In this document: positions 44,325-53,774 of the stretch, one piece after another
How the letters are laid out: each line of letters opens with the position of its first letter
Numbering within the stretch: the first letter of the stretch is position 1
Assembly: GCF_017876795.1 (NCBI RefSeq)
Contig: NZ_JAGIOR010000002.1
Location: 744,001 to 808,000 of the forward strand
Reading direction: 5' to 3'
Source of the DNA: Rhizobium leguminosarum
Lineage (GTDB): Bacteria; Pseudomonadota; Alphaproteobacteria; Rhizobiales; Rhizobiaceae
Length of the DNA: 64,000 nucleotides
The notes under the pieces: model-generated
Seen by the model: the letters and a program-made list of their open reading frames with translations, nothing else
The model's database searches: none
What the model was told of the DNA's origin: nothing
Made by a program: the position numbers and the translations under genes

Positions 44325-47274
44325 GGAGCTTCTCGTTTTCAGGATCGACAAAGACGGGATGGCAGAGCACCGCATCGGTGAATTCGTTGCGCAGCCCGTT
44401 CCAGACCGTCACCTTTTCACCGATGCGCTCCGGCCCGCGCCTGACCAGCGCCAGGCCGATCGTATGGCCGAGCGTCGGCGAAAAGGCGCTTGATGTGACG
44501 TAGCCCTGGTCGTTTTCGAGCGTCGCCGCGTCACCGTCGGCAAGAATATGCGAGCCGGTGCGGAAGCCGTTTTCCGGATTGAGCGGCATGACGCCGACGA
44601 GGCGCGGTCGTTCGGGATCCTGCAGGCCTTCGCGGGCAAGCATTGCCTTGCCGATGAAATCCGGCTTGGTTGATGAAACCATGCGGCCGAAGCCGAGATC
44701 GCCTGGCGTGACCGTGCCGTTGATCTCGGCGTGGGTGACGTGGCCTTTCTCGATGCGCAGAACGCCGAGCGCTTCGGTGCCGTAGGCGCAGATGCCGTAT
44801 TTCTCCCCGGCCGCCATGATCGCGTCGGCAACGCCTTCGCCGTAACCGGCCGGCACGGCAAGTTCGTAAGCGAGTTCGCCGGAGAAGGAGATGCGAAAGA
44901 GCCGGCCTTCGAGGCGGCCACCGAATAGAGTCACCTTGCGGGCGCTCATGAACGGGAAGGCCGCATCCGATAGATCCTCGTCGACGATCTCGGAGAGGAT
45001 GGCGCGCGATTTCGGTCCGACAACGGCCATCTGCGCCCATTGATCGGTCGAGGAGGCGAAGCAGACGTCGAGCTCCGGCCAGAGCGTCTGGGCGCAGAAT
45101 TCGAGATGGGTGAGCACGCCGGCGGCAAGCGCCGTCGTCGTCGTCATGAAGAAATGCTCGTCGCTGAAGCGGCTGGTGGTGCCGTCGTCATAGATCAAGC
45201 CGTCCTCGCGCAACATGATGCCGTAACGCGCCTTGCCGACGGCAAGCTTGGCGAAGCCGTTGCAATAGATGCGGTCGAGGAAGGCCGCGGCATCGCGGCC
45301 GAAGATTTCGATCTTACCGAGGGTCGAGACGTCGCAGAGGCCGGCATTTTTGCGGATGTTCAGCACTTCGCGATCGACGCTGTCGCGCCACGTCGTTTCA
45401 CCGGCGCGTGGGAACCAGGAAGAACGGTACCAGAGGCCGGTTTCGACGAAGACCGCGCCGTTCTTCTCAGCCCACCCATGGAGCGGTGATTTGCGCCCCG
45501 GCTGGAAATGTTTGCCACGCGATGTTCCGGTCAAGGCGCCGAAGGAGACCGGCGTATAGAATGGCCGGAAGGTTGTCGTTCCCACTTCGGCCGGCGACAC
45601 GCCGCGCGCTTCGGCCAGGATGCCGATGGCGTTGATGTTGGAAAGCTTGCCCTGGTCGGTCGCCATGCCGCTCGTCGTGTAACGCTTGGCGAGTTCGACA
45701 TGGCCGTAGCCTTCGCGCACGGCGAGGCCGAGATCCTTGAGATGCACGTCGTTCTGATAATCGACGAAAGCCTTGCCTTTCGAGCCCTTGACCGACCAGA
45801 GCGGCTTTGCGCTCTGAGCGGCCTCCGGCACAACAGCAAAGGCTGACTCCGCCACTGCAAAACCAATCGCCTGCAAGGCGGCCGTCGCCTTCGCGGCGCC
45901 ATCGCCAAGGCAGGCCGCAGTTTCAGCAAGGCCGGCAGCCGAACCGGCAACGGCAAGGCCGTCCTGCGCGGCCGGCGCCAGAAACGCCGAAGCTTCGTCC
46001 GACCATTGCGGTTTTGCACCGCGATGGCAGGCAAGGTGGATGATCGGGCTCCAGCCGCCCGACATGGCAAGCGCATCGGCGTCGATGCGCCGGGTGCCGC
46101 TTGCGGTTTCGAAGCTGACGCCGTTGAGGTGTTTGCCGCCAAACGCGTCGATCACCCGGGCGCCCTTCAGCACCTCGGCCCGGCCCTGCCAACTCTGACC
46201 TGCATCCACACGGCTGTCGACGATCGCAGCGACCTGGAGGCCCGCGGCTTCCAGATCGGCGGCGGTGCGGTAACCAGAATCGTTGGTGGTGAAGATCACC
46301 GTGCTTTTGCCGGGCGCCACCGCCTGCCGGTTGAGATAGCTGCGCATGGCGCCGGCCATCATCACGCCGGGAATATCGTTGCCGCCGAAGACCAGCGGCC
46401 GCTCCTCGGCGCCTGTCGCCAGGACCGCCTGGCGGGCGACGATGCGCCACAATCGTTCGACCGGACGGTCCGGATCGGGCAGCGCCACCTGCTTCTGCAC
46501 GCGTTCGACGGCGCCGAAAACATTATCGTCGTACCAACCGAACACGGTCATGCGCGGCAGGCGGCGTACATTCGAAAGCCCTTCCAACTCGGCAAGCAGC
46601 TCGCCGAGAAGCGTGTCGGCAGGCTTGCCCTCGATCGTGCCGCTGTCCGAAAGCAGGCTGCCGCCGAGTTCGGGTCCCTCGTCGGCGAGGATGACGCGGG
46701 CGCCGGCGCGGCCGGCGGTGAGTGCCGCGGCAAGACCGGCAGGGCCGGCGCCGATCACCAACAGATCGCAATGCGCCCAGTATTTCTCGTATGTATCGGG
46801 GTCGGCTTCGTAGGAGGCTCTGCCGAGACCCGCCGCCTTGCGGATCACCGGTTCGTAGAGCTTTTCCCACAGCGCCGCCGGCCACATGAAGGTCTTGTAG
46901 TAGAAACCCGCGCTGAGGAAAGGCGAGAGCAGGCCGTTGACGGCGCCGACATCGAAGCCGAGCGAAGGCCAGCGGTTCTGGCTCTTGGCCGCCAGCCCCT
47001 GGTAAAGCTCGATCATCGTCGCGCGCGTATTCGGCTCGGTGCGGCCGCCGCTGCCGGTCGTCACCAGCGCGTTCGGTTCGGCGGCGCCCGCCGTCAGAAT
47101 GCCGCGCGGGCGGTGATATTTGAAACTGCGGCCGACGAGCTGGACGCCGTTGGCAAGCAGCGCCGAGGCGAGCGTATCGCCGGGATGGCCTGCGAGCGCC
47201 TTGCCGTCGAAGCTGAAGCCGAGCGTCGTAGCGCGGTCGATGCGGCCGCCGGAGGAAAGACGGAAGCTCGTCAT
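44317..47274 (-). CDS. soxA: Sarcosine oxidase / N-methylglutamate dehydrogenase alpha subunit
   Basis: This 985-residue alpha subunit has an N-terminal 2Fe-2S-like fold (about residues 15-95), a NAD-binding Rossmann domain with GAGPAG at 175-180, and a C-terminal aminomethyltransferase (GcvT) domain from about residue 600 that binds tetrahydrofolate. The chain passes methyl carbon to folate as methylene-THF. It overlaps soxD by 4 bases and soxG by 8. Likely mgdC in the N-methylglutamate pathway given the neighbours. Confidence 0.93.
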   Translation of the reverse strand: MTSFRLSSGGRIDRATTLGFSFDGKALAGHPGDTLASALLANGVQLVGRSFKYHRPRGILTAGAAEPNALVTTGSGGRTEPNTRATMIELYQGLAAKSQNRWPSLGFDVGAVNGLLSPFLSAGFYYKTFMWPAALWEKLYEPVIRKAAGLGRASYEADPDTYEKYWAHCDLLVIGAGPAGLAAALTAGRAGARVILADEGPELGGSLLSDSGTIEGKPADTLLGELLAELEGLSNVRRLPRMTVFGWYDDNVFGAVERVQKQVALPDPDRPVERLWRIVARQAVLATGAEERPLVFGGNDIPGVMMAGAMRSYLNRQAVAPGKSTVIFTTNDSGYRTAADLEAAGLQVAAIVDSRVDAGQSWQGRAEVLKGARVIDAFGGKHLNGVSFETASGTRRIDADALAMSGGWSPIIHLACHRGAKPQWSDEASAFLAPAAQDGLAVAGSAAGLAETAACLGDGAAKATAALQAIGFAVAESAFAVVPEAAQSAKPLWSVKGSKGKAFVDYQNDVHLKDLGLAVREGYGHVELAKRYTTSGMATDQGKLSNINAIGILAEARGVSPAEVGTTTFRPFYTPVSFGALTGTSRGKHFQPGRKSPLHGWAEKNGAVFVETGLWYRSSWFPRAGETTWRDSVDREVLNIRKNAGLCDVSTLGKIEIFGRDAAAFLDRIYCNGFAKLAVGKARYGIMLREDGLIYDDGTTSRFSDEHFFMTTTTALAAGVLTHLEFCAQTLWPELDVCFASSTDQWAQMAVVGPKSRAILSEIVDEDLSDAAFPFMSARKVTLFGGRLEGRLFRISFSGELAYELAVPAGYGEGVADAIMAAGEKYGICAYGTEALGVLRIEKGHVTHAEINGTVTPGDLGFGRMVSSTKPDFIGKAMLAREGLQDPERPRLVGVMPLNPENGFRTGSHILADGDAATLENDQGYVTSSAFSPTLGHTIGLALVRRGPERIGEKVTVWNGLRNEFTDAVLCHPVFVDPENEKLHA

Positions 47275-47558
47275 GCCAGGTCCCCGCCAAGCTTAGAAAG
47301 CGCGGCATCCCTGACGCCATGGACCACATGGGTGACGGTATCACGGTCGACGATCAGCCAGCGGCGGCATCCGGAGGAATGGTGCCAGTATTCGCTGTGG
47401 CTGCCGCGCGGATTGTCGCGCAGATAGACATAGTCGAACCAGGCATCCGCACCGGCATCCGGAGCCGGCCTGACAAGGCCGGCATCGCCACGGATCGTGA
47501 ATTCCTCCTTTGGCCGGGCGCCGCAATGGGGACAGGAAATCAAGCTCGCCATCGTCAA
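47271..47558 (-). CDS. soxD: Sarcosine oxidase / N-methylglutamate dehydrogenase delta subunit
   Basis: This 95-residue delta subunit binds zinc. Candidate ligands are C9 and C12 (CPHC), H59/H60 and C64 (WHHSSGC). The family motif RDNPRGSHSEYWHHSSGCR is complete. It lies between soxB (6-base gap) and soxA (4-base overlap). A second in-frame ATG two codons later is possible. Confidence 0.92.
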   Translation of the reverse strand: MTMASLISCPHCGARPKEEFTIRGDAGLVRPAPDAGADAWFDYVYLRDNPRGSHSEYWHHSSGCRRWLIVDRDTVTHVVHGVRDAALSKLGGDLA

Positions 47559-47564
47559 ATGTCC

Positions 47565-48815
47565 TCAGTGCAGATTGGGCTGGGCGCCGACGCCCTTTTC
47601 GTCGATCGGATAGCCGCGGGCGAAACGGTCGAGCCGGAAGGCGCGGGCGGTCTGATGCGGCGTGTTGCGGGCGATCAGATGGGCGTAGCAGAAGCCGGAG
47701 GCGGGCGTCGCCTTGAAGCCGCCGTAACACCAGCCGGCATTGAGATAGAGATTGTCGATATGGGTGCGGTCGATGATCGGCGAGCCGTCCATGCTCATGT
47801 CCATAACCCCGCCCCATGAGCGCAGATAACGCACCCGCGACAAAGAAGGGATCATCGCCAGCCCGGCTTCGGCGACATGCTCGACCGACGCCAGATTGCC
47901 GCGCTGGGCATAGGAATTGTAACCGTCGATATCGCCGCCGAAAACAAGGCCGCCCTTATCAGACTGGGAGACGTAGAAATGGCCGGCGCCGAAGGTGACG
48001 ACATTGTCGATGAAGGGTTTCAGCCCTTCGGAGACGAAGGCCTGCAGCACATGGCTTTCGATCGGCAGGCGAAGGCCGGCCATATCGGCGACGACGGTGG
48101 AATTGCCGGCCGCTGCCAGCGCCAGCTTGCCGCAGCCGATAAAGCCCCTGCTGGTCTCGACGCCGGTCACCTGACCGTTTTCGCTGCGGATGCCGGTCAC
48201 CTCGCATTGGGTGATGATGTCGACGCCGCGGCTGTCGGCGCCGCGCGCATAACCCCAGGCGACCGCATCGTGGCGTACCGTGCCGCCGCGCGGGTGGTAC
48301 AAAGCGCCCATCACCGGGAAACGGGCATTGTCGAAATCGAGGAAGGGCAGTTTTTTACGCACCGCCTGCCGGTCGAGAAGCTCGGCATCGACGCCGTGCA
48401 GCCGCATGGCGTTGCCGCGGCGCGTATAGGCATCGCGCTGCGCATCGGAATGGAAGAGGTTGAGGACGCCGCGCTGCGAAACCATGGCGTTGAAGTTGAA
48501 GTCCTGCTCCAAGCCTTCCCACAGCTTCATCGACAGTTCGTAGAAGGGATTGTTGCCGGCAAGCAGGTAGTTCGAGCGGATGATCGTCGTGTTCCTGCCG
48601 ATATTGCCGGAGCCGAGATAGCCCTTTTCGAGGACGGCGACATTGGTGATGCCGAATTCCTTGGCGAGGTAATAAGCGGTGGCAAGGCCGTGACCGCCGC
48701 CGCCGACGATGATGACATCATAATGCGGCTTCGGCGCCGGGTCGCGCCAGGCGGGCGCCCAGGCTTTGTTGCCGCGAAGGCCGTTTAAGAAAATCGAAAG
48801 AGCGGAATAGCGCAT
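47565..48815 (-). CDS. soxB: Sarcosine oxidase / N-methylglutamate dehydrogenase beta subunit
   Basis: This 416-residue FAD-dependent amine oxidase has the dinucleotide loop VGGGGHG at 37-43 and the covalent-FMN/substrate region (HPRGGTVRHDAVAWGYARGA). It oxidises the N-methyl substrate. It is the first gene of soxBDAG and is divergent from glxA, with an 87-base shared spacer. In this context likely mgdA. Confidence 0.93.
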   Translation of the reverse strand: MRYSALSIFLNGLRGNKAWAPAWRDPAPKPHYDVIIVGGGGHGLATAYYLAKEFGITNVAVLEKGYLGSGNIGRNTTIIRSNYLLAGNNPFYELSMKLWEGLEQDFNFNAMVSQRGVLNLFHSDAQRDAYTRRGNAMRLHGVDAELLDRQAVRKKLPFLDFDNARFPVMGALYHPRGGTVRHDAVAWGYARGADSRGVDIITQCEVTGIRSENGQVTGVETSRGFIGCGKLALAAAGNSTVVADMAGLRLPIESHVLQAFVSEGLKPFIDNVVTFGAGHFYVSQSDKGGLVFGGDIDGYNSYAQRGNLASVEHVAEAGLAMIPSLSRVRYLRSWGGVMDMSMDGSPIIDRTHIDNLYLNAGWCYGGFKATPASGFCYAHLIARNTPHQTARAFRLDRFARGYPIDEKGVGAQPNLH

Positions 48816-48902
48816 GGGTCAATCCGAAAAGAACCGCTGCATGATGCCAGAAAGGCGACGCGCCACTTGCGCAATAGGGACATGAATGGTTAGAAAAGAG
48901 AC

Positions 48903-49862
48903 ATGTCCTCCTCCGATAGCAAAAATGTCCAGGAGATCGGCTTCATCCTGATCCCGGGATTCGCGCTGATGTCCTATGCCTCGGCAACCGAGCCCTTGCG
49001 GGCGGCAAACCTTCTGGCCGGGCGCGAAATCTATCGGCTGTCGATCTTTTCGCCGGACGGTGAGCCGGCGCGCTCCTCCTCGGGCGTCAGCGTGCCGGCC
49101 GAACCGCTTCCGGCCAGGGGATCCGGCCTCGGCACGGCCTTCGTCTGCGCCGGCGGCTTGCCGCGCGACTGGCGTTATCCCGGCGTGCTTGCCTGTCTGC
49201 GGCAGCTGTCGCGCGAGGGTGTGAGGATCGGCGGCATTTCGGGCGGTCCCTATCTGATGGCCGCCGCCGGACTGCTTGCCGGCCGCGATTTCACCATCCA
49301 CTGGGAACATGCGGCCGCCCTTCTCGAGGCCTTTCCCGATCTCACGCCACGCCAGGCGCGCTTCATGATCGACGGCAACCGGATCACCTGCGGCGGCGGC
49401 ATCGCGCCGCTCGACATGATGCATGTGCTGATCGCCGAGCGTATGGGACCGGACTTTGCCCGCCGCGTCAGCGACTGGTATCTTCACACCGAGGTCAATG
49501 AGCCCGCTGCCCCCCAGCGCGCGTCGCTCGCCGAGCGCTACGGCGTCCACCATCCCGGGCTGCTCAGCGTTCTCGAACGGATGGAGGAGACGATCGAGAT
49601 GCCGCTCGACCGCGCCGCCATGGCGCGCATCGCCGGCGTCACCACCCGCCATCTCGACCGGCTCTTTTCGGCCCATCTTAAGACCAGCTTCCTCGATCAG
49701 TACCACAGAATCAGGCTGCAGCATGCCCACCGCCTGCTGAAGCAGAGCCCGCTTTCCGTCTCGGAGATCGCCGTCGCCACCGGCTTTTCCAGTCTTAGCC
49801 ACTTTTCCCGGATGTTCCGCACCGTCTACGGCATCGCGCCGCGTGAGGCGCGGCGCGAATAG
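48903..49862 (+). CDS. glxA: GlxA family transcriptional regulator (AraC type)
   Basis: This 319-residue regulator has an N-terminal DJ-1/PfpI-like domain (about residues 10-180) in which the usual nucleophile site is GISGGPYLM with glycine instead of cysteine, so it is a sensor and not an enzyme. A C-terminal AraC helix-turn-helix follows (about residues 225-315; SVSEIAVATGFSSLSHFSRMF). Divergent from soxB and upstream of glxBCD, it is the likely activator of both. Confidence 0.9.
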   Translation: MSSSDSKNVQEIGFILIPGFALMSYASATEPLRAANLLAGREIYRLSIFSPDGEPARSSSGVSVPAEPLPARGSGLGTAFVCAGGLPRDWRYPGVLACLRQLSREGVRIGGISGGPYLMAAAGLLAGRDFTIHWEHAAALLEAFPDLTPRQARFMIDGNRITCGGGIAPLDMMHVLIAERMGPDFARRVSDWYLHTEVNEPAAPQRASLAERYGVHHPGLLSVLERMEETIEMPLDRAAMARIAGVTTRHLDRLFSAHLKTSFLDQYHRIRLQHAHRLLKQSPLSVSEIAVATGFSSLSHFSRMFRTVYGIAPREARRE

Positions 49863-49932
49863 GCTTTCTTCACGGTTGAGAAAATTTCACTATGGCGATA
49901 GCATTGCCTTTGAACAACGCGAAGGCGGCAGC

Positions 49933-50616
49933 ATGAAATCCAAGCTTGAAGCGGCGAAGCTACCGGAACAGGCGCAGAGCGAACGCGCTCCCTTTTCCCA
50001 GGATCCGCACGCTGTTCGCGAGCCGAAGGAAAACAACCTCGAAATGGCGATAGGCCATGAGGTGCGCGCCTACCGCAAGAAACTCGGCATCACGGTCACC
50101 GATCTGGCGGCCGCGACCGGCATTTCGCTCGGCATGCTGTCTAAGATCGAGAATGGCAACATCTCGCCGTCGCTGACGACGCTGCAATCGCTGTCGCGGG
50201 CGCTCGGCGTGCCGATGACCGCCTTTTTCCGCCGCTTTGAGGAAACGCGCAATGCCGTCTTCGTCAAGGCGGGGCAGGGCATCGAGCTCGAACGGCGCGG
50301 CACGCGCGCCGGCCACCAGTATAATCTGCTCGGCCATATCGACAATAATACCAGCGGCGTCATCGTCGAACCCTATCTCATCACGCTGACGGCCGATTCC
50401 GATATCTTCCCGACCTTCCAGCACGAGGGCATGGAATTTCTCTACATGCTCGAAGGCGAGGTCGTTTACCGCCATGGCGACCAACTTTTCCAGATGCAGC
50501 CGGGCGACAGCCTGTTCTTCGATGCCGATGCGCCGCATGGCCCGGAACAGCTGGTGGAACTGCCGAGCAAATACCTCTCGATCATCAGCTACCCCCAGCA
50601 GAACTCCAGAAGCTGA
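49933..50616 (+). CDS. XRE-cupin transcriptional regulator
   Basis: This 227-residue protein has a helix-turn-helix at about residues 42-97 (VTDLAAATGISLGMLSKIENG) and a C-terminal cupin (about residues 145-220; FQHEGMEFLYMLEGEVVYRHGDQ). The cupin binds a small ligand or metal. The class often represses amine or amino acid catabolism. It lies between glxA and glxB on the same strand, so the pathway has two regulators. Confidence 0.9.
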   Translation: MKSKLEAAKLPEQAQSERAPFSQDPHAVREPKENNLEMAIGHEVRAYRKKLGITVTDLAAATGISLGMLSKIENGNISPSLTTLQSLSRALGVPMTAFFRRFEETRNAVFVKAGQGIELERRGTRAGHQYNLLGHIDNNTSGVIVEPYLITLTADSDIFPTFQHEGMEFLYMLEGEVVYRHGDQLFQMQPGDSLFFDADAPHGPEQLVELPSKYLSIISYPQQNSRS

Positions 50617-50705
50617 CTTGCCTTAAAAGAAAAATTTATTCCTCCCAGTTGATGTCGACAAATAGACCTGCTAGTCCTTTCTCAACATGAACGGAGGCAC
50701 ACGCT

Positions 50706-51611
50706 ATGTGCGGCATTGTTGGACTGTTCCTCAAGGACAAGAGCCTTGAACCCCAGCTGGGTAATCTGCTCTCGGATATGCTGATCACCATGACGGATCG
50801 CGGACCGGACTCAGCCGGCATCGCAATCTATGGCCGCTCCACCGAGGGCAAGGCGAAAATTACCATCCAGTCCGCCAATCCGGGCGTGGACTTCGAAGGC
50901 CTCGCCGGCGACCTCGAGAGGGCCGGCATCAGAGCCGAGGTGTCGATCAAGAGCACACATGCGGTCATCGAGCTTGATGCCTCCAAGCTTGGAACCGTGC
51001 GCAAGGCGCTTGAAGAGATCCGCCCGACGGTCCGCCTGATGGGATCGGGCGAAAGCGTCGAGATTTATAAGGAAATCGGTCTTCCGAAAGACGTCGTGAA
51101 GCGGTTCGATGTCCGCGCCATGAGCGGCAGCCACGGCATCGGCCATACCCGCATGGCGACGGAATCCGCGGTCACCACGCTCGGCGCCCATCCGTTCTCG
51201 ACCGGCGCCGACCAGTGCCTTGTGCACAATGGCTCGCTGTCCAACCACAACAACCTGCGCCGCGAACTGGTGCGCGAAGGCATGACCTTCGAGACACAGA
51301 ACGATTCCGAAGTCGCCGCCGCCTATCTCACCGCCGAAATGGCCAAGGGCAAGGATCTCGGCCAGGCGCTGACGGGTGCGCTCGACGATCTCGACGGCTT
51401 CTTCACCTTCGTTGTCGGCACCAAGTCCGGCTTCGGGGTGGTGCGCGACCCGATCGCCTGCAAGCCGGCCGTCATGGCCGAGACCGACCAGTATGTCGCC
51501 TTCGGCTCGGAATACCGCGCGCTGGTCAACCTTCCCGGCATCGAGAACGCCCGTGTCTGGGAGCCGGAGCCGGCCACCGTTTACTTCTGGGATCACGACA
51601 AGGCCGCCTGA
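50706..51611 (+). CDS. glxB: N-methylglutamate synthase subunit A (glutamine amidotransferase domain)
   Basis: This 301-residue class II glutamine amidotransferase has the N-terminal nucleophile cysteine directly after methionine (MCGIVGLFLKD). It also has RGPDSAGIAIYG, GHTRMATESAVT and HNGSLSNHNNLRREL. It corresponds to the GltB amidotransferase domain, split off as in GlxB/MgsA. It starts 89 bases after the XRE-cupin gene behind a CGGAGG site. Together with glxC and glxD it transfers methylamine to glutamate. Confidence 0.93.
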   Translation: MCGIVGLFLKDKSLEPQLGNLLSDMLITMTDRGPDSAGIAIYGRSTEGKAKITIQSANPGVDFEGLAGDLERAGIRAEVSIKSTHAVIELDASKLGTVRKALEEIRPTVRLMGSGESVEIYKEIGLPKDVVKRFDVRAMSGSHGIGHTRMATESAVTTLGAHPFSTGADQCLVHNGSLSNHNNLRRELVREGMTFETQNDSEVAAAYLTAEMAKGKDLGQALTGALDDLDGFFTFVVGTKSGFGVVRDPIACKPAVMAETDQYVAFGSEYRALVNLPGIENARVWEPEPATVYFWDHDKAA

Positions 51612-51666
51612 GGGGCGCCTGAATGCAGGAGCGGCTCAGACCGTCTCCCGGACCAACGAGGATGCA

Positions 51667-52353
51667 ATGCCGACATTCGATCTTTCCAACACCCCTCTTC
51701 GCGAACTGAACAGCGCGCTGCACGCCCTTTCCAAAGGTGCCAACGACACTGAATTCGAAGTCATCAACCCGCGCGGCAGTCATGCTGTTGCCGTTGGTAT
51801 CGACAGCCCCGTCACCGTCGACGTCAAAGGATCGGTCGGTTATTACTGCGCCGGCATGAATGACGGCGGCAGGGTCACGGTCCACGGTTCGGCCGGTCCG
51901 GGCGTTGCCGAAAACATGATGTCGGGCACCGTCGTCATCGAGGGCGACGCCAGCCAGTATGCCGGCGCCACCGGCCGCGGCGGCCTGCTCGTCATCAAGG
52001 GCAATGCGGCATCGCGCTGCGGCATTTCGATGAAGGGCATCGACATCGTCGTTCATGGCAGCATCGGCCACATGTCGGCGTTCATGGGCCAGTCCGGCCA
52101 TCTCGTCGTGCTCGGCGACGCCGGGGATGCGCTGGGGGATTCGCTCTACGAAGCCAAGCTTTTTGTCCGCGGCGAGGTCAAGAGCCTGGGATCCGACTGT
52201 ATCGAGAAAGAGATGCGGCCGGAGCATCTGGAAAAGCTTGCCGAGTTGCTCGACAAAGCAGGCGTGACGGACGTCAGGCCCGAAGAGTTCAAGCGCTACG
52301 GCTCGGCTCGCAAGCTCTACAATTTCAACATCGACAACGCCGACGCGTACTGA
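51667..52353 (+). CDS. glxC: N-methylglutamate synthase subunit B (GXGXG domain)
   Basis: This 228-residue protein equals the C-terminal beta-helix (GXGXG) domain of glutamate synthase. Repeating glycine turns are visible: GMNDGGRVTVHGSAGPG, GATGRGGLLVIKGNA, GQSGHLVVLGDAGDALG. It links the amidotransferase and synthase subunits. Gaps to both neighbours are 55 and 14 bases. S. meliloti and other rhizobia carry the same glxBCD order. Confidence 0.92.
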   Translation: MPTFDLSNTPLRELNSALHALSKGANDTEFEVINPRGSHAVAVGIDSPVTVDVKGSVGYYCAGMNDGGRVTVHGSAGPGVAENMMSGTVVIEGDASQYAGATGRGGLLVIKGNAASRCGISMKGIDIVVHGSIGHMSAFMGQSGHLVVLGDAGDALGDSLYEAKLFVRGEVKSLGSDCIEKEMRPEHLEKLAELLDKAGVTDVRPEEFKRYGSARKLYNFNIDNADAY

Positions 52354-52367
52354 AGCGAGGGACCCCC

Positions 52368-53696
52368 ATGAGCTATCACAACCCCTATACCCCGCCACGC
52401 AAGTCCGCGACCTTCGACGACTATACGCTTGCCGAAATCCGCCGCGCGGCGGCGACCGGTATCTACGACATTCGCGGCGCCGGCACCAAGCGCAAGGTTC
52501 CGCATTTCGACGATCTGCTGTTTCTCGGCGCCTCGATCTCGCGCTATCCGCTCGAAGGTTATCGCGAGAAGTGCGACACGACAGTCGTCCTCGGTTCACG
52601 TTTCGCCAAGAAGCCGATCACGCTCAAGACGCCGATCACCATTGCCGGTATGAGCTTCGGCGCGCTTTCCGGCAATGCCAAGGAAGCGCTCGGCCGCGGT
52701 GCGACGATATCAGGCACGTCGACCACAACAGGCGACGGCGGCATGACCGATGAGGAACGTGGTCATTCGCAAACGCTGGTCTATCAATATCTGCCCTCCC
52801 GCTACGGCATGAATCCGAAGGACCTGCGCCGCGCCGATGCCATCGAAGTCGTGGTCGGCCAAGGCGCCAAGCCCGGCGGCGGCGGCATGCTGCTCGGCCA
52901 GAAGATCTCCGACCGCGTTGCCCATATGCGCAACTTGCCAAAGGGCATCGACCAACGTTCGGCCTGCCGCCATCCCGACTGGACCGGCCCCGATGATCTG
53001 GAAATCAAGATCATGGAGCTGCGCGAAATCACCGATTGGGAAAAGCCGATCTACGTCAAGGTCGGTGGCGCGCGTCCGTACTACGACACCGCCCTTGCCG
53101 TGAAGGCCGGCGCCGACGTCGTGGTGCTCGATGGCATGCAGGGCGGCACGGCGGCGACGCAGGATGTCTTCATCGAGAATGTCGGGATGCCGACACTCGC
53201 CTGCATTCGTCCGGCCGTCCAGGCGCTGCAGGATCTCGGCATGCATCGCAAGGTGCAGCTGATCGTTTCGGGCGGCATCCGTTCCGGCGCCGACGTCGCC
53301 AAGGCGCTGGCGCTCGGCGCCGACGCGGTCGCGATCGGCACGGCAGCACTCGTCGCCATCGGCGACAACGATCCGCACTGGGAAGAAGAATATCAAAAGC
53401 TCGGCACGACGGCCGGCGCCTATGACGACTGGCATGAAGGCAAGGACCCGGCCGGGATCACCACCCAGGATCCGGAGCTCGCAAAGCGCCTCGACCCGGT
53501 TGCGGCCGGCCGCCGCCTTGCCAACTACCTCAAGGTGATGACGCTCGAGGCGCAGACGATCGCGCGTGCCTGCGGCAAGAACCACCTGCACAACCTCGAG
53601 CCGGAAGACCTCGTTGCACTGACGATCGAGGCATCGGCCATGGCGCAAGTGCCGCTCGCCGGCACCAACTGGATCCCCGGCAAGACCGGTTTCTAA
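52368..53696 (+). CDS. glxD: N-methylglutamate synthase subunit C (FMN-binding glutamate synthase domain)
   Basis: This 442-residue protein is the FMN/Fe-S synthase domain of glutamate synthase. It has a TIM-barrel with GEGAKPGGGGML-like VGQGAKPGGGGMLLGQK, VKVGGARPYYDTALAVKAGAD and VSGGIRSGADVAKALALGAD, the phosphate-binding loop. It catalyses transfer to the acceptor. The short AAAAAAGCC stretch after its stop leads to a weak hairpin before glnT. Confidence 0.92.
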   Translation: MSYHNPYTPPRKSATFDDYTLAEIRRAAATGIYDIRGAGTKRKVPHFDDLLFLGASISRYPLEGYREKCDTTVVLGSRFAKKPITLKTPITIAGMSFGALSGNAKEALGRGATISGTSTTTGDGGMTDEERGHSQTLVYQYLPSRYGMNPKDLRRADAIEVVVGQGAKPGGGGMLLGQKISDRVAHMRNLPKGIDQRSACRHPDWTGPDDLEIKIMELREITDWEKPIYVKVGGARPYYDTALAVKAGADVVVLDGMQGGTAATQDVFIENVGMPTLACIRPAVQALQDLGMHRKVQLIVSGGIRSGADVAKALALGADAVAIGTAALVAIGDNDPHWEEEYQKLGTTAGAYDDWHEGKDPAGITTQDPELAKRLDPVAAGRRLANYLKVMTLEAQTIARACGKNHLHNLEPEDLVALTIEASAMAQVPLAGTNWIPGKTGF

Positions 53697-53774
53697 AAAA
53701 GCCAGCCGGGCGCGTTTGGGAGGATGCGGCCGGCTTCACCATCAAGTGTCTAAGATCAATACAAGGGGACAAAC

